In this document: positions 1 through 12,234 of the stretch, one piece after another
How positions within the stretch are numbered: position 1 is the stretch's first letter
Layout of the letters: every line of letters begins with the position of its first letter
Assembly (NCBI GenBank): GCA_026874595.1
Contig: CM049317.1
Coordinates: forward strand, 40,260,401-40,324,400
DNA: 64,000 nt
Direction of reading: 5' to 3'
Origin: Sipunculus nudus
Lineage: Eukaryota; Annelida; Sipuncula; Golfingiida; Sipunculidae
Translations under genes and position numbers: made by a program
Notes under the pieces: model-generated
What the model was told of the DNA's origin: nothing
What the model saw: only the letters and a program-made list of their open reading frames with translations
Databases searched by the model: none

Positions 1-210
1 GACCGAAAAACCGTATCATGGGTCAAATAACGACGTATATGAAAACTACTAGGTGTCTTTTAAACAGTGGCCAAGTATCAAGTAATTTTAATATGTTTTT
101 ACATAAATATGCCATGTTCTGTCAGACCGTATTTTACGGCCGGTTTCGGCCGTTATGAGGAAATGGGACGGCGGCCGGTTTCGGCCGTTATGAGGGTTAA
201 AGGGTTAAGG
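1..210. repeat. short GC-rich direct repeat in otherwise plain sequence
   Basis: Two direct copies of a roughly 25-bp block built around CGGCCGGTTTCGGCCGTTAT lie at about 138-163 and 172-198. The rest of this stretch shows no gene or recognisable element. Confidence 0.5.
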
Positions 211-1027
211 AACTTAGAGCTGAAGCTGGGGAGCTGAGCTCTAGCAAACTGCATAACACTAGGTTGATGTAAACAATATGTGACATGGTGCTTGAAAACT
301 TGAATAAAATCTACAGTTTTTGATCAACTGGTTTCAAATTTTAAATGTTAACAGTTGAAATGCTAACAAAAACATGCTTTGAAAATTAAATCCACAGCAG
401 TTACAGAAAAAAACGTGCCATGGTCAAAGTTGGGCAAAGTTTAAGGTACCAATTTTTTATTTTTGCTAATATTTCAAAAAATTTAAAAGATTTTGATCAA
501 ATTTTGGGTATACAATTTAATTTTGATTAATAAAAGTTATATTACTGGAAAAAAAGTGCTTAGCTTTAACAAGTTTTGTGTTAAGTGATCAAATTTTTTT
601 CCTGATTATTTACAAAATGCATTATGTTTGGGCCCATAACTTTTTTAAATTATATAATACAGACCCAATTTCTGGCATGTACATAGGAACCATATAGAGG
701 ATTATTTATGGTAAATATGAGGAAACACAGATGAGTGGTTTTGATATTAGGCAGTCCTGAAGTGTGAAAATAGGATTTTAATAAAAAATTGAGGTTTTTC
801 CTTAATTTCTCAAAGGAACGAAGTCGCAAAGACCCAGTTTTCGGCTTGGTAGGAGATCTTGGGGACATCTAACATTATGCTGAATTTTGGATTCCTAGGT
901 CTTACGGTTTCAAAACGTGCCACATCTACGGACGGACGGACGGACGGACGGACGGACAGACGGACGGACGACGGACAATGGACCACGACTATAGCTCAGA
1001 TGACTTATAGTCAGCTGAGCTAAAAAA
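211..1027 (+). repeat. interspersed repeat R1, 3' part
   Basis: This stretch aligns by eye with the 3' third of the R1 copies at 36,251-38,760 and 47,718-50,226. It shares the order of blocks, the GGAC microsatellite (about 929-975) and the conserved tail ending in TATAGTCAGCTGAGCTAAAA. The 5' part of R1 is missing, so the copy is truncated. Short reading frames inside it have no family resemblance and reflect the tetranucleotide run. The class of R1 is not settled. Confidence 0.7.
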
Positions 1028-1679
1028 CCGCAAGCAGATTACAGTGCTTTTAAGCGCTTGCCTGGGACCTAACTTTTCCGAACCAGGAGACTAGGATCTC
1101 TCATTTCTGTTGATTTGGTGATTCCCCCCCCCCCCTCCCCAATCATGTCCCTCCCTGTTAAAAGAGGGTAAAGTTCATTTATTGAAGTTACCTTCTTTCT
1201 ACTTTTCACTATAGTGAACTTTTCACTATTTCACTATAATATCTCAGTACTTTTTACTATAATATCTCAGATCTTCTACAGTAATGTTTGTGATAAGAAT
1301 ATCACCAAGACGCTGTGCCCCATTACCACCATCCCTTCTTTTCAACTCCCCAAATGTGTACGCAGATCTTACTTTCATTTAATTATATCTAGTCATTTAT
1401 CAATCCTGCTGATCTCGTTTACAGTATAAACAAACTGAGCACGGTTTCTCAAATTATTAATTTATAATATAAATCATCAAGGGGAAATATAATCACCCAA
1501 GGGAAGGAGAACAATGATAGATATTCATAAATCAGTTGATAACTTAAAACATTAATATACCCATCCCATTATCTCACCACTATATATACAAAAATTTTAT
1601 TTTAAATTACCCAAGAAAGTAGTCCTGTCCTTATATCCTGCAAACACAAAAATTTATTACTTACAATGATTTGATCTTC
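1028..1679. other. no gene seen; poly-C tract and short TTCACTATA repeats
   Basis: A run of about 15 C lies at 1124-1138, and short tandem variants of TTTTCACTATA lie at 1203-1270. A good splice-donor-like GTAAGT on the minus strand (about 1659-1664) lies just beyond the stop of the OB-fold gene. I see no convincing exon after it. Confidence 0.4.
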
Positions 1680-3853
1680 CTAATTCACATTTAACGCGAT
1701 TGCATTCTTGTATTTAGAGAACCTCGCTCCAGCATCTATCAGCTTCAAACTTTGACCGCAACTCAGGCCCTGCCCCGCCTCAGTGGCCCGCCTCCATAGC
1801 GTTACGTCAATTATACCAGTCTCGTCTCTTATTGAGAGGTGCTGAATTTTGGCTGTACCAGTTGCTATGGATACTTCTTTTGGCCTTTCAATCTGGAAAA
1901 AAAATTTATTGGGACCTTTCAATTGGAGAAAATAAAGCATTCTTTCATATTAAAAACTGAAATCAATGTCATTCTCTCAAGCGAGAGAGAATACAAGACA
2001 AGCCATCTCAAAGTTTATACTCATCTGCGCCTACATTAACAGGGATCTTACCCGGATGTTAATAAAATTATAACGCTTGCCTAGCTTTCATTAAGCACAG
2101 CTAACATTTCTAGGACGGGTTTTTACGTACAAAACATACTGAAAGACAAGACGAAGCGACCACATACTTAACTTTAATAAAACATTTCCTTACAGATTCG
2201 ATCTTGCCCTGGACCGTGACTTCTTGTCCGTGTTTTACTTCGCTTATTGGGATAGGTTTCGGATCGAGTAGAGCTTCTGCTGCCAAGACAGCTTCGCGAC
2301 TTGGCACATGACTGGCAGTTCTGCAATATAGAAAAACAATTATTTTCGTCACAACTTCCTTATTTTATAGTCCTATCTCACAAACTTAGCCACCATTTCT
2401 TCTTTATATCAGATGTCTCACTTTGTCCGGTATATCAGTCTTTCTGGGGTCATCAATTTCCTTATTTTATAGTCCTATCTTCACAAACTTAGCCACCATT
2501 TCTTCTTTATATCAGATGTCTCACTTTGTCCGGTATATCAGTCTTTCTGGGGTCATCAATTTGCACTGCTTCCTGGTTCTTACGTCTTAATATATTACCA
2601 CTCTATAGGCCACAGTATAGGCCACAGTTTAGCAGGATTTTTTTTTAAAACTAATACTAGCCACTAGGGGTCGTTGCGTTCGAAACATTTCGACATACAG
2701 TTTTCGCTCCTTATCCCAAAACTTTAAACCTTACCTACATAAACTATAAAACCTACATAAACTATAAAAATTTCTAATAAAATAAGGCCCCATCATTACG
2801 AATTCAGGTTTGCGAATCTTCACGCCCATAACCATCAAACCCCCTTCTCCCAAAGCATTTGCATTCCCCTCCCAACCTACCCAAAAAAAGTATTTCCACA
2901 CTTTAAATTCTGCTGACAGACATTTGAAAAAAGACTTACTTAAATACTTGGGACCGTCTGGTGCATATGATTGTGCCATTTTGCTTCCGTATGAAGTTCA
3001 TTATCTTTAGAGTCTCTCCAACTGTAAGCAATTCGTCCCAGTTTCTATCGTATACCCAAAACAGAACTGGTCTGTTCGGGTACTCGACCCCGATACATTT
3101 TATTCTTTCCTTTGCCTCTTCGTGTATATTAACGTATTCCAACCATTCTCCTTTGCTCACTACGGTTATTTTCAAAGCCATTTCTGAAATGCATTAAACA
3201 TATTTCACCATTTCCCCAAATTTACAAAAGAATATTCCCCACGTAAACTACACTTCCCCCATCATGCATTTATGATTTTATAAGAAATTAACACCATTTC
3301 GTGAGAACAAGGGAGAATTTTTGTAGACCAAGATGGTTATCAGATTTACAGGTCTGGGTAAACAAATTAGAAATATACAAATATTGGTGACAAATTTCGG
3401 AATTGTCTTTCTCAAAACAATTTGCTATATAAAGCAAGACTGATCATAAATAAAGTTTTAAATTGAGGGTTTAATGACACCATTTTGATGCCAATATAGT
3501 AGGTGCTAATAGGTTCCTCTTATATTCTAACATTCATATTATTACCATGTCTTTAAAATTTAAAATTACACTGAAATCAGTTCCCATGTTTCACTATTAA
3601 AATCTTAATGTTAAGACCTCAACAGTATATTACCCGGTTTCAAAACACTACATTAGTTATAAATCGCCACATATAGACAAAATTCACATGTACCTACTTG
3701 CTCGGTCCAGGCTGTAGACTTCAATCGAGTTTCCCCAGCCAAAATACCGTTTATATACCAGGCGTTCCTCATTTCAACTTTCACTTTAAACTTGTTCTTC
3801 AGTCTCAATTCTATGGATTCAGGGTGTGGTACAGCCACTCTGAATTGTTCCAT
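1680..3853 (-). CDS. OB-fold, RPA/SSB-like protein; four exons
   Basis: Seen: four minus-strand exons at 3853-3694, 3183-2940, 2320-2194 and 1892-1680, each flanked by AG/GT sites (acceptors GCATTTCAG, TATTGCAG and TTTTCCAG; donors GTACAT, GTAAGT and GTAAGG). Their phases agree (160, 244, 127 and 213 nt), giving one continuous frame of 247 codons ending in TAG at 1682-1680. The last exon encodes a typical OB-fold core: IQHLSIRDETGIIDVTLW, then a beta-rich LKLIDAGARFSKYKNAIAL segment. This resembles the ssDNA-binding folds of RPA70 and SOSS-B. Exon 2 (IKCIGVEYPNRPVLFWVYDR) may contribute another beta-barrel. Inference: a single-strand nucleic-acid-binding protein. The start ATG at 3853 is provisional because the frame stays open upstream. 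The TAG could be the true end or an interruption, since the frame runs on to a donor-like GTAAGT at 1664. Exact family not identified. Confidence 0.7.
2356..2562. repeat. two-copy ~102-bp tandem duplication in an intron
   Basis: The block starting TTCCTTATTTTATAGTCC at 2356 recurs at 2458 and differs by one inserted base. It lies wholly inside the 2321-2939 intron of the OB-fold gene and appears recent. Confidence 0.85.
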
Positions 3854-4004
3854 TATGAAAAATCCCTCATTTCCCGGTCGTTTAATGTTCTCTTGTACGA
3901 GTGTGTTAATCCTCCATGAATATTCATGAATTTAGGATGAACCTAACAAACCAGCATTTAATAAAAGAAAAAAAAGCCGCACAATCCAAGTAAACCCACC
4001 TGTG
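3854..4004. other. spacer upstream of the OB-fold gene
   Basis: No element recognised. It separates the gene's provisional start from the repeat block. Confidence 0.3.
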
Positions 4005-5290
4005 CTTTTTATTCTGTAACCTTGTCATGCTTTTCACTTTCACAAAATCCCTGCATTAGGAGGTCAATAGATGTTTCAGTGATGATGCTCCCAGGTAACA
4101 TTACCCAAACTATCATACCAGTGGCGGATCCCCGATTTTTCAGTAGGGGATGATATAACAGGGTAGGATACCCTATTTTGCAGTTTAAGGTGTCAAATCA
4201 GTGAGGGATCCCCGATTTTACAGTTTGAGATGCCAAATCAGGGACGGATCCCCTATTTTGCAGTTGGTGATACTGGCGGGGGGGGGGGGGGAGATTAAAT
4301 ATAAATTATCAAATATCACGAATTTTTTTTTTCATTTTCTGTGCTTTTTATTGAGGCGAGTTGTCATGCTTTCCCTCGTCATACTTTGAGAAAATCCTGC
4401 ATTTAAAGCTCAATAGATTCCTCTTAACCATGGTGGTGTTGCTGGGAACACTATCTGAACGATCATATTAGGGACGGATCCTTGATTTTTGCATGTGGGT
4501 TGTCAAGTTGGATGGATCTCCAATTTTGCAGTTGGTGGCACAATGGGGAGGGGGGGGGGATGAAATATAAATGATCAAATATCTCGATTTTTGTTTTCAT
4601 ATTCTGTGCTTTTTATTGCGGTGAATTGTCATGCTTTCTCTGGTCATACTTTGAGAATTCTAAGCCGTGATGGTGTTGCTAGGAAAAACTATCCCAACTA
4701 TCATACCAAGGACGGATCCTCGATTTAGCTGTTGGGTTGTCAAATCACGGATCGATTTCCTATTTTGCAGTTGTTGGTATGGGGGGGGGTTAAATATAAA
4801 TGATCAAATATCTTGAATTTTCTTTTCTTTTTCTGTCTTTTTTTATTGTGGCGACTTGTCATGCTTTCTATGGTCATACTTTGAGAAAATTCTGCATTTA
4901 AAGCTCAATAGATTGCTCTAAGCCGTGATGGTGTTGCTAGGAAACGCTATCCCAACTATCATACCAGAGACGGATCCTCGATTTTCCAGTTGGGGTGTCA
5001 CGTATGAACCCCTTTTCTGCAGCTGATGGAGATTAAATATAAATGATCAAATATCCAGGACCATGTTTTCATTTTCTGTGCTTTTTATTGTGGCCCTTGT
5101 CATGTTTTTCCTGGTCACACTTTGAGAATATCTTGCCCCTAAAACTCAATAGATGGTTTTTAGCCGTGAAGGTGTTGCTGGGAAAACTATCCCTACTATC
5201 ATACCACGGACGGATCCCATATTTTGCATTTTGTGTGTTTTCCGGTTGGGGTGGGGGTGGGAGATAAGATATAGGTTACCAAATATCTCG
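4005..5290 (+). repeat. tandem 230-330-bp units with poly-G tracts and GGATCC boxes
   Basis: The block CTGTGCTTTTTATTG recurs near 4005, 4339, 4606, 4835 and 5077. Each unit also contains a TCATGCTTT...CATACTTTGAG block, a GGTGTTGCTGGGAA block, one or more GGACGGATCC boxes, and in most units a run of 8-13 G. The same GGACGGATCC blocks reappear in single form at about 7375-7440, 15547-15610, 19083-19145 and 25288-25350. No coding signal. Confidence 0.75.
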
Positions 5291-5910
5291 AAACATTTAT
5301 CATTTTGCAAAAACAGCCACCAGAGGGAGCTCCAGCTCAGAATCTATGAAATTTTGTGCCATATATCTCCATCACTATAAATCGTGGAGACCTTGTTATA
5401 TTCTTCCGTTACCATGGTTGCCTAATGTAGGTTACAATTAAATTCTTCTATTTCTTAAAATTCAAAATATGGAGATTTATTCTAATAGACTGACGCTTAT
5501 TTTATTCATGCTTTCCATTCTCCATGAAAGGAGTACATGGCCTTTACATGGAGTTACTTTCCGTCTGTCTGTCTGTCTGTCTACTCATCTGTGGCTTTTG
5601 AAAATCAGCGAAACCACATAAAGATATGCTTCCATTTCTACCAGGACAGCGGTTGTTCATTTGATCAGATCCAAACGTTCCGTGTCTGTCTGCGTAGTAA
5701 CTGTCCATTTGTTTCGCTGTCTCATTTCCGGGCATTTCCGGCAAGCGTTCGACCTCTGGTCGTCTAGTTTGTCTGTTTGTCTGTTTGTCTGTTTGTCTGT
5801 CTGTCTGTGCTCTACTGGCCACAATTTTGCACCAATCGTTCTGAAACTTATAGGTAAAGTGTAAGATCTGTTCTCCTCGGAGCCTATTGTTTTTGGTCAT
5901 GATCGGTCAT

Positions 5911-5928
5911 AGGTCAAGGTCAGGGTCA
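5911..5928 (+). promoter_or_regulatory. nuclear-receptor-type half-site cluster
   Basis: AGGTCAAGGTCAGGGTCA gives three near-consensus half-sites in a row. Relatives lie in the same module position at about 10,374, 14,008, 16,335 (GGTCAAAGGTCAAGGTCA), 17,796, 20,050, 23,751, 26,078 and 27,537. Direct half-sites and the TCAAGGTCA form are classic receptor targets, but they are part of the repeat, so no function is claimed. Confidence 0.4.
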
Positions 5929-6056
5929 CCAAAAAACCTAAAATATTTATTTTCTTCATATCTTCGTCAATAATAATCGTAGCCGCATAATCTGTAGCTC
6001 ATTTTATTCCTCTTTATGTTAGCTTTTCAAGTGCTAGCAAATTTTTCCGGTGAATG

Positions 6057-6070
6057 GTTACCATGGTAAC
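6057..6070. promoter_or_regulatory. X-box-like palindrome GTTACCATGGTAAC
   Basis: A perfect 14-bp palindrome that fits the RFX X-box form GTNRCC-N2-RGYAAC. Identical copies lie at 16,486-16,499 and 26,228-26,241. Related CCATGG-centred sites, such as GGTTACCATGGTTACC at 6,502 and 14,603, are direct repeats of the half-site. Part of the repeat consensus; function not shown. Confidence 0.45.
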
Positions 6071-7360
6071 GTATTTTTGGGGGAAAATCAGAAAATTCGA
6101 AAATTTCCCTCCAAATTTCTCATTTTTCAAGTTAGAGAGGTCTAGTTTTTTGCACTGTGTAGCATTGAATATGCTCTGTGTGAAATTAATGCAAGTCTCG
6201 CAAAATCTCGCGCCATTTGTCGTCAATTGAGACATTTCGAGATTTCATTAAATACGATTTAGAGGTGGCAGTTTTACAGCTAAAGTTCTGAAAGTGACAT
6301 ATTTTCTGTTTTTCTGTATTATCTCGAACTTGTTTTTCCATTTTTCGAAAATAGCCACCAGGGGGCGTGGTACTGGAAACACTACAACTTATCATTTTTC
6401 CGCAATATCTAAAAAAAATATTTGGCATATAACCAATTTTTTTGTCGCATCTAAAACTAGGATCATTGCCTTATTCCTTTGTTTATATAGCCTTGTGCTG
6501 CGGTTACCATGGTTACCAAATTTTGGGGTAAAACTTGGCAATCTGAAAACATGATGTTTTTGGCTTTTATCTCTGTTAATATTTATGCTACAAGGGTCTA
6601 GTTTTTTGCATAAGGCAGCATTCCCTTGGTTATCAGTCATTCAATTGCAGGTCTCGTCAAATCTCGCTCTGTTTATTGCCAAACGAGAAATTACGAGATT
6701 TCACAGAAATGCTTATAACTTGATCACGGTTAATGCCAAAATGGAGTAGTTTTCTGCATTTGGTAGCATTTCAGAAGCCGGACATGATTATTCTGCAAAT
6801 CTCGCCACATCTCGTATCATCTCCCGCCAAACGAGAATATTTTAGATTTCGAACAAATGTCTTTATCTCGGTCATTTTCATGCTAGATATTTTATTTTTC
6901 TATTGTTCAAGAATCATTTGACTAGTTATAAGTGACAAAAGTGAATATCTCGTAAAATCTCGCACCATTTGTCGTCAAACGAGAACACAGGACCATTTAA
7001 ACAAATGCCTATAATGCTGTCATTTGTTACACTACAGACATATAGTTTTCAGCATGTGACAGCCTCCGACACTCTCAGTCACATTATGTGTTTATATAGC
7101 ATTTCTCGTCAAATGTCACCTCGTTTTTTATCAAATGATGAAGATACATCCAATTTCCGTGAGCACAAGTGGCTGCAGCGTTGACCGGTAAGTGCCGGCA
7201 AGGCCATTACAGTTGAAAGTTGGCGTGCGCGGTCGTCCATGAATTTCACAAAGCAGCATTGAATAGAGGACAAAAGCCGCAAAATTTGAATTGAACACAT
7301 CTGTTATTTTCTTTGTGTCCCCTTGTGGGGCCATTTGTTTTGCCAGGAACCACTGGCAAA

Positions 7361-8345
7361 TCTTTCAAACCAGGGACGGATCCCCGATTTTGAAGTTGGG
7401 TGTGTCAAAATATGGGCGGATCCCTGGTTTAGCAGTGGGGGGGGGGGGGGGGGCGCAGGGTTTAAATTTTAATTATACATCAAATATTTATAATTAAAAA
7501 ATATAATATTTCGAAACTTATTTTTTTTTCTTTTAGAAAATAGCCGCCAGATGGCGCTGCCGCAATCATTATTCTGCCATATCTCCAAAACTATACACAC
7601 TGTCACAACATTGATTGCAGCATATGATACTAGAATTTAATGCGTTTATCCTCGTGGGGACTCTGTCATTTTCTGCAGGGGTTAAATTTAATTATACATC
7701 AAATATATATAATAAAAAATATCTGGGAACTTATTTTTTTTTCTTTTAGAAAATAGAGCCAGATGGCGCTGCAGCAATCATTCATGTGCCATATCCCCAA
7801 AACTATAGACAGTGTCACAACACTGATTGCAGCATCTGAAACAAGATTAAATGCGTTTTCCTCGTGGGGACTCTGTCACATTCTGTAGGGGTTAAATTTA
7901 ATTAAACATCAAATATATATATATATAATAAAATAAATATCTGGGAACTTATTTTTTTTTCCTTTTAGAAAATAGCCGCTAGATAAGGCTGAACAATCAT
8001 TATTGTGCCATATCTCCAAAACTATACACACTGTCACAACATTGATTGCAGCATCTGATTCTAGATTTATGCGTTTATCCTCCTGGGGACTCTGTCACAT
8101 TCTGCAGGGGTTAAATTTAATTATACATCAAACATATATAATAAAATTTAATATCTGGGAACTTATTTTTTTCCTTTTAGAAAATAGCCGTCAGATGGCG
8201 CTGCAGCAAGCATTATTGTGCCATATCTCCAAAACTATAGACAGTGTCACAACATTGATTGCAGCATCTGAAAATAGATTTAATGCGATTATCCTCGTGG
8301 GGACTATGTCATATTCTTCCATTACAATGGTGACCTAATATACGT
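7361..8345 (+). repeat. tandem ~215-bp units, about four copies
   Basis: Units beginning GGGGTTAAATTTAATTATAC recur near 7,460, 7,678, 7,890 and 8,107. Each contains a GCCAGATGGCGCTGC-type motif, a CATATCTCCAAAACTATA block and GATTGCAGCATCTGA. A run of about 17 G lies at 7437-7454. The counterpart at 19,150-19,600 has only two units, so the copy number differs between the higher-order copies. Confidence 0.8.
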
Positions 8346-10430
8346 TACAATTAAATTCTTCTTATTCTTGAAATTCAAGATAGGGAGTTTTATTCTAATA
8401 GACTGTTTTCATTCTCCATGACAGAAGTACATGGCCTTCACATGGAGTTTTTTCTTGTCTGTCTGTCTGTCTACTCATCTGCGACTTTTGAAAATCAGCA
8501 TAACCACACAAAATTGTGCTTCTGTTTACGCCATTATTCGGGTACTTCATTTGACCAGTTCCAAATGTAAACTGCCTGCCTGCTGTATGTTGTCTCCTAG
8601 TTTGACTTTCTTATTTCCGTTTCCGGCAAGCGTTCGACCTCTGGTCGTCTAGTCTGTTTGTCTGTCTGTTTGTTTGTTTGTCTGCACTCTCCTGGCCACA
8701 ATTTTGCCACAATCACCTTAAAACTTTCAGAGATGATGGAGAATTAAATTTCTAGGTGCCCTATTGTTTTTGGTTAAAAAAGGTCAAAGTTCAAGGTCGT
8801 CAAAACTTCTTAAAACGGGTTTTTCTTCATATCTTTATGACTATTAGTCGTATCTACTTCAACAATAGCTCATTTTAATCGTCATTCCAAGGCCTGTCAT
8901 CTGGTGTGTAGCTGACTCAAATTTGCCGTAACCATGGTTACCAATTTTTGGGGAAAAGTCATGATATTCGAAAATAATGGGTCTTATTTTTCTAACTTTG
9001 TCAGTTTTAAAGCTAGAGTGATCTAGTTTTTTGCATCAAGTAGCATTCAACTAGTACTACAAGATTTTATTACAAGTCTTGCAGTATCTCGTAAAATATC
9101 TCGTGAATAGAGATATTTCGAGATTTCATTCATCTTGCGCCAAAGGCCACATTATTGCAGGAATCTTTTTGAAACTGACATATTATAAGTCCTACACTAG
9201 TATCTAGAAATTGTTTTTTCATTTTTTGAATAGGGCCGCTAGGGGGCGCTGGATGCAAACCTCCCGAACATGTCATATTTTGGCCATATCTCCAAAATTA
9301 TAAGCCTCAATTACATAAACTATACCTTATTTTCTTTCTCTGAGTCTTTTCTATAACCTAGTGTAGTCATCTGGTCACAATTTTGTGACACTTTGTCAGT
9401 GTGTCTGTCTGTTTGTCAGTTGTTCTCAAATTCTCCTGCTTGTTGGCTCTTGCGTCTCACATATAGCATTCTGTAGGCCACAGTTTTGACGGAATCCTTT
9501 TGAAACTATTACATCTTATGTCTTACACTAATATCCAGAAATAAATTTTTCATTTTCCGGATATGGCCACTAGTGGGCGCTCCACACGACCCTCACACAC
9601 ATACCATTGTATTGGCCATATCTCTACACCCAAAGCCTCAGTTACATAAACTATGCTTATTTTCTTCCTTTGAGTCTTCTCCATAACCTGATTAAGGCAT
9701 CTGGTTTTTAATCTTCTGTCACTTAGTCAGTGTGTCCATCTGTTTGTCCGTTATCCTCAAAGTCGCCTGCTTGCTGGTTCTTACGCCTTACATATAGCAT
9801 TCTACAGGCCACAGCTTTGACGGAATCCTTTTGAAACTGGGACATCTCATGGTATACACTAATAATACGAAACGCATTTGTCGTCTTCGGAATATTTCTG
9901 CTAGAGGGCGCTACAGTGGAGCCTCCCTAGTATATCATTAATTCGCCATACCTCCAAAATTATAAATCTAAATTACATAAATTATAACTCATTTTCTTCC
10001 TTTGAATCTTCTCAATCACCAGGTTATGTCATCTGGTGTCAATCTTGTCTCACAAAGTCAGTATGTCTGTCTGTTCGTCTTTTGTTGTCAGCTTTGTCTG
10101 CTTGCCTGTTATTTTGTCTCATATGTCATTCTACGGGCCACATATTCTCATCAATGTCCCTGAGAGTCATTCCATTAATAGAAAACCGACAATATGTTCT
10201 GTCTGTCCGTCTGTGTTTCACTTCCAATTTCCGGCAAGCGTTCGACCTATGGTCGTCTAGTTTGTTTGTTTGCACTCTCCTGGCCACAATTTTGCCACAA
10301 TAACCTTGAAACTTACAGGGATGATGAAAAACATAATTTCTAGGTGCCCTATTGTTTTTGGTTAAAAAACGTCAAAGGTCAAGGTCAAGGTCGTCAAAAC
10401 TTATCAAAACGTTTTTTTCTTCATATCTTT
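8346..10430 (+). repeat. higher-order repeat modules with 332-bp tandem units
   Basis: GTCT-rich and TTCCGGCAAGCG blocks are followed by tandem units of about 332 bp. These carry CTCF-like motifs at 9235, 9565 and 9898. Each unit contains GTCATCTGGT...GTCAGTGTGTCTGTCTG, CAGGCCACAGTTTTGACGG and TTTTCATTTTCCGG before the motif. The positional partner on the second higher-order copy lacks about 1.6 kb of this series. Confidence 0.75.
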
Positions 10431-12234
10431 GTGACTATTAGTCGTATCTACTTCAACAATAGCTTATTTTAATCGTCATTCCAAGGCCTGTCATCTAGTG
10501 TGTAGCTGACTCAAATTTGCCGTAACCATGGTTACAAATTTTGGGGGAAAAGTCATGATATTCGAAAATAAGGGGTCTTATTTTTCTAACTTTGTCAGTT
10601 TTAAAGCTAGAGTGATCTAGTTTTTTGCATCAGGTAGCATTCAACTAGTACTACAAGATTTTATTACAAGTCTTGCAGTATCTCGTAAAATATCTCGTGA
10701 ATAGAGATATTTCGAGATTTCATTCATCTTGCGCCAAAGGCCACATTATTGCAGGAATCTTTTTGAAACTGACATATTATAAGTCCTACACTAGTATCTC
10801 AAAACTGTTTTTCCATTTTTTGAATAGGGCCGCTAGGGGGCGCTGGATGCTAACCTCCCGAACATATCATATTTTTGCCATATCTCCAAAATTATAAGCC
10901 TCAATTACATAAACTTTAGCTTATTTTCTTCCTCTGAGTCTTCTCCATAAACTGATAATGTCATCTGGTCTCAATCTTGTGTCACTTTGTCAGTGTGTCC
11001 GTCTGTTTGTCAGTTGTCCTCAAATTTGGCTGCTTGCTGATTCTTGCGTCTCGCATATAGCATTCTACAGGCCACAGTTTTTAAAGAAGCATTTGAAAAC
11101 TGATGCATATTATATTTTACAAAAATATCTCAAAATTTGTTTTTTCATTTTCCGGATATGGCCGCTAGGTGGCGCTGCACGTGACCCTCACACACATATC
11201 ATTATATTGACCATATCTCTAAAAACCCAAAGCCTCAATTACAGAAACTATGGCTTATTTTCTTTCCCTGAGTCTCCTCCATGACCTAGTAATGTCATCT
11301 GGTCTCAATCTTGTGTGACTTTGTCAGTGTGTCTGTCTGTTTGTCAGTTGTCCTCAGATCCGCCTACTTGCTGGTTCTTGCGTCTCATATATAGCATTCT
11401 ACAGGCCACAGTTTTTTTCAGGAATCCTTTTAAAACTGGTACATCTTATGTGTTACACTAATATCTCAAAACAGATTTTTCATTTTCCGTATATAGCCAC
11501 TAGGGGGCGCTGCACCTTCACCTCCCCAACATATCATGTTTTGGCCATATCTCCAAAATTATAAACCTTATCTACATAAACTATCGCTAATTTTGCTCTT
11601 CTTTACCTTCGGCACTTTTGTCTGGTAATCTGTTATCACAGATGTGTCAGTATGTCTGTCTGTTAGTCTTTTGTGGTCAGCTTTGTGTACTTCCTCGTTG
11701 TTTTGTCTGATATGTCTTTTTACAGGCCACAACTTCTCAGCAAACGCTGAGGGTCATTCAAATAATAGAAAACCCAAAATATGTTCTGTCTGCCCATCCG
11801 TCTGTCATTTCACTTCCGGCAAGCACTCGGCCTCTGGTCGTCTAGTTTGTTTGTCTGCGCTCTCCTGGCTACAATTTTGCAGCAATCGACATGAAACTTA
11901 CAGAGATGATTGACAACCCAAAGTCCTGAAACCCTATTGTTTTTGGTCAACATCGCATCATGGTGAAGTTCAAGGTCATGGAAAGTATACAATACAGTTT
12001 TTGCTCCATAACTTTGTAACAAATGGTCGTAGCCACTTAAACCATAGCTTGTTTTATTCGTCATTGCATGGCCTTTTATGTGATGGGTACCTGACTCAAA
12101 TCTGCCGTTACATGGTTACGCATTTTTGGGTTAAAACTTGATAATTTGAAAATAGTCATGCTACATTTTCTATCTTTGTCAATTTTTAAGCTACAGACGT
12201 CTGATTTTAGTCATTAGCTTATAGGCAGTTTGGC

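Larger units (their letters stand above)
5291..7360 (+). repeat. higher-order repeat block, first module set
   Basis: The ordered sub-blocks are: a CTCF-like motif (5316), GTCT microsatellite stretches (5562-5582, 5770-5810), the TTCCGGCAAGCGTTCGACCT block (5739), nuclear-receptor-type half-sites (5911), a GTTACCATGGTAAC palindrome (6057), divergent copies of the TCTCG...CGAG monomer (about 6190, 6655, 6810, 6950 and 7105) and a second CTCF-like motif (6354). The same series recurs at about 16.2-19.0 kb and 26.0-29.6 kb. Frames encoding runs such as SVCLSVCLSV come from the GTCT repeat, so I do not call genes here. Confidence 0.75.

Noticed and set aside
5544-5900. 118-codon minus-strand frame rich in RQTDRQTD
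   Set aside because: Translation of a GTCT/AGAC microsatellite; no domain.
8932-8960. GTAACCATGGTTAC sites counted as X-boxes
   Set aside because: Palindromic, but the half-sites do not fit GTNRCC/RGYAAC; only the GTTACCATGGTAAC copies were kept.
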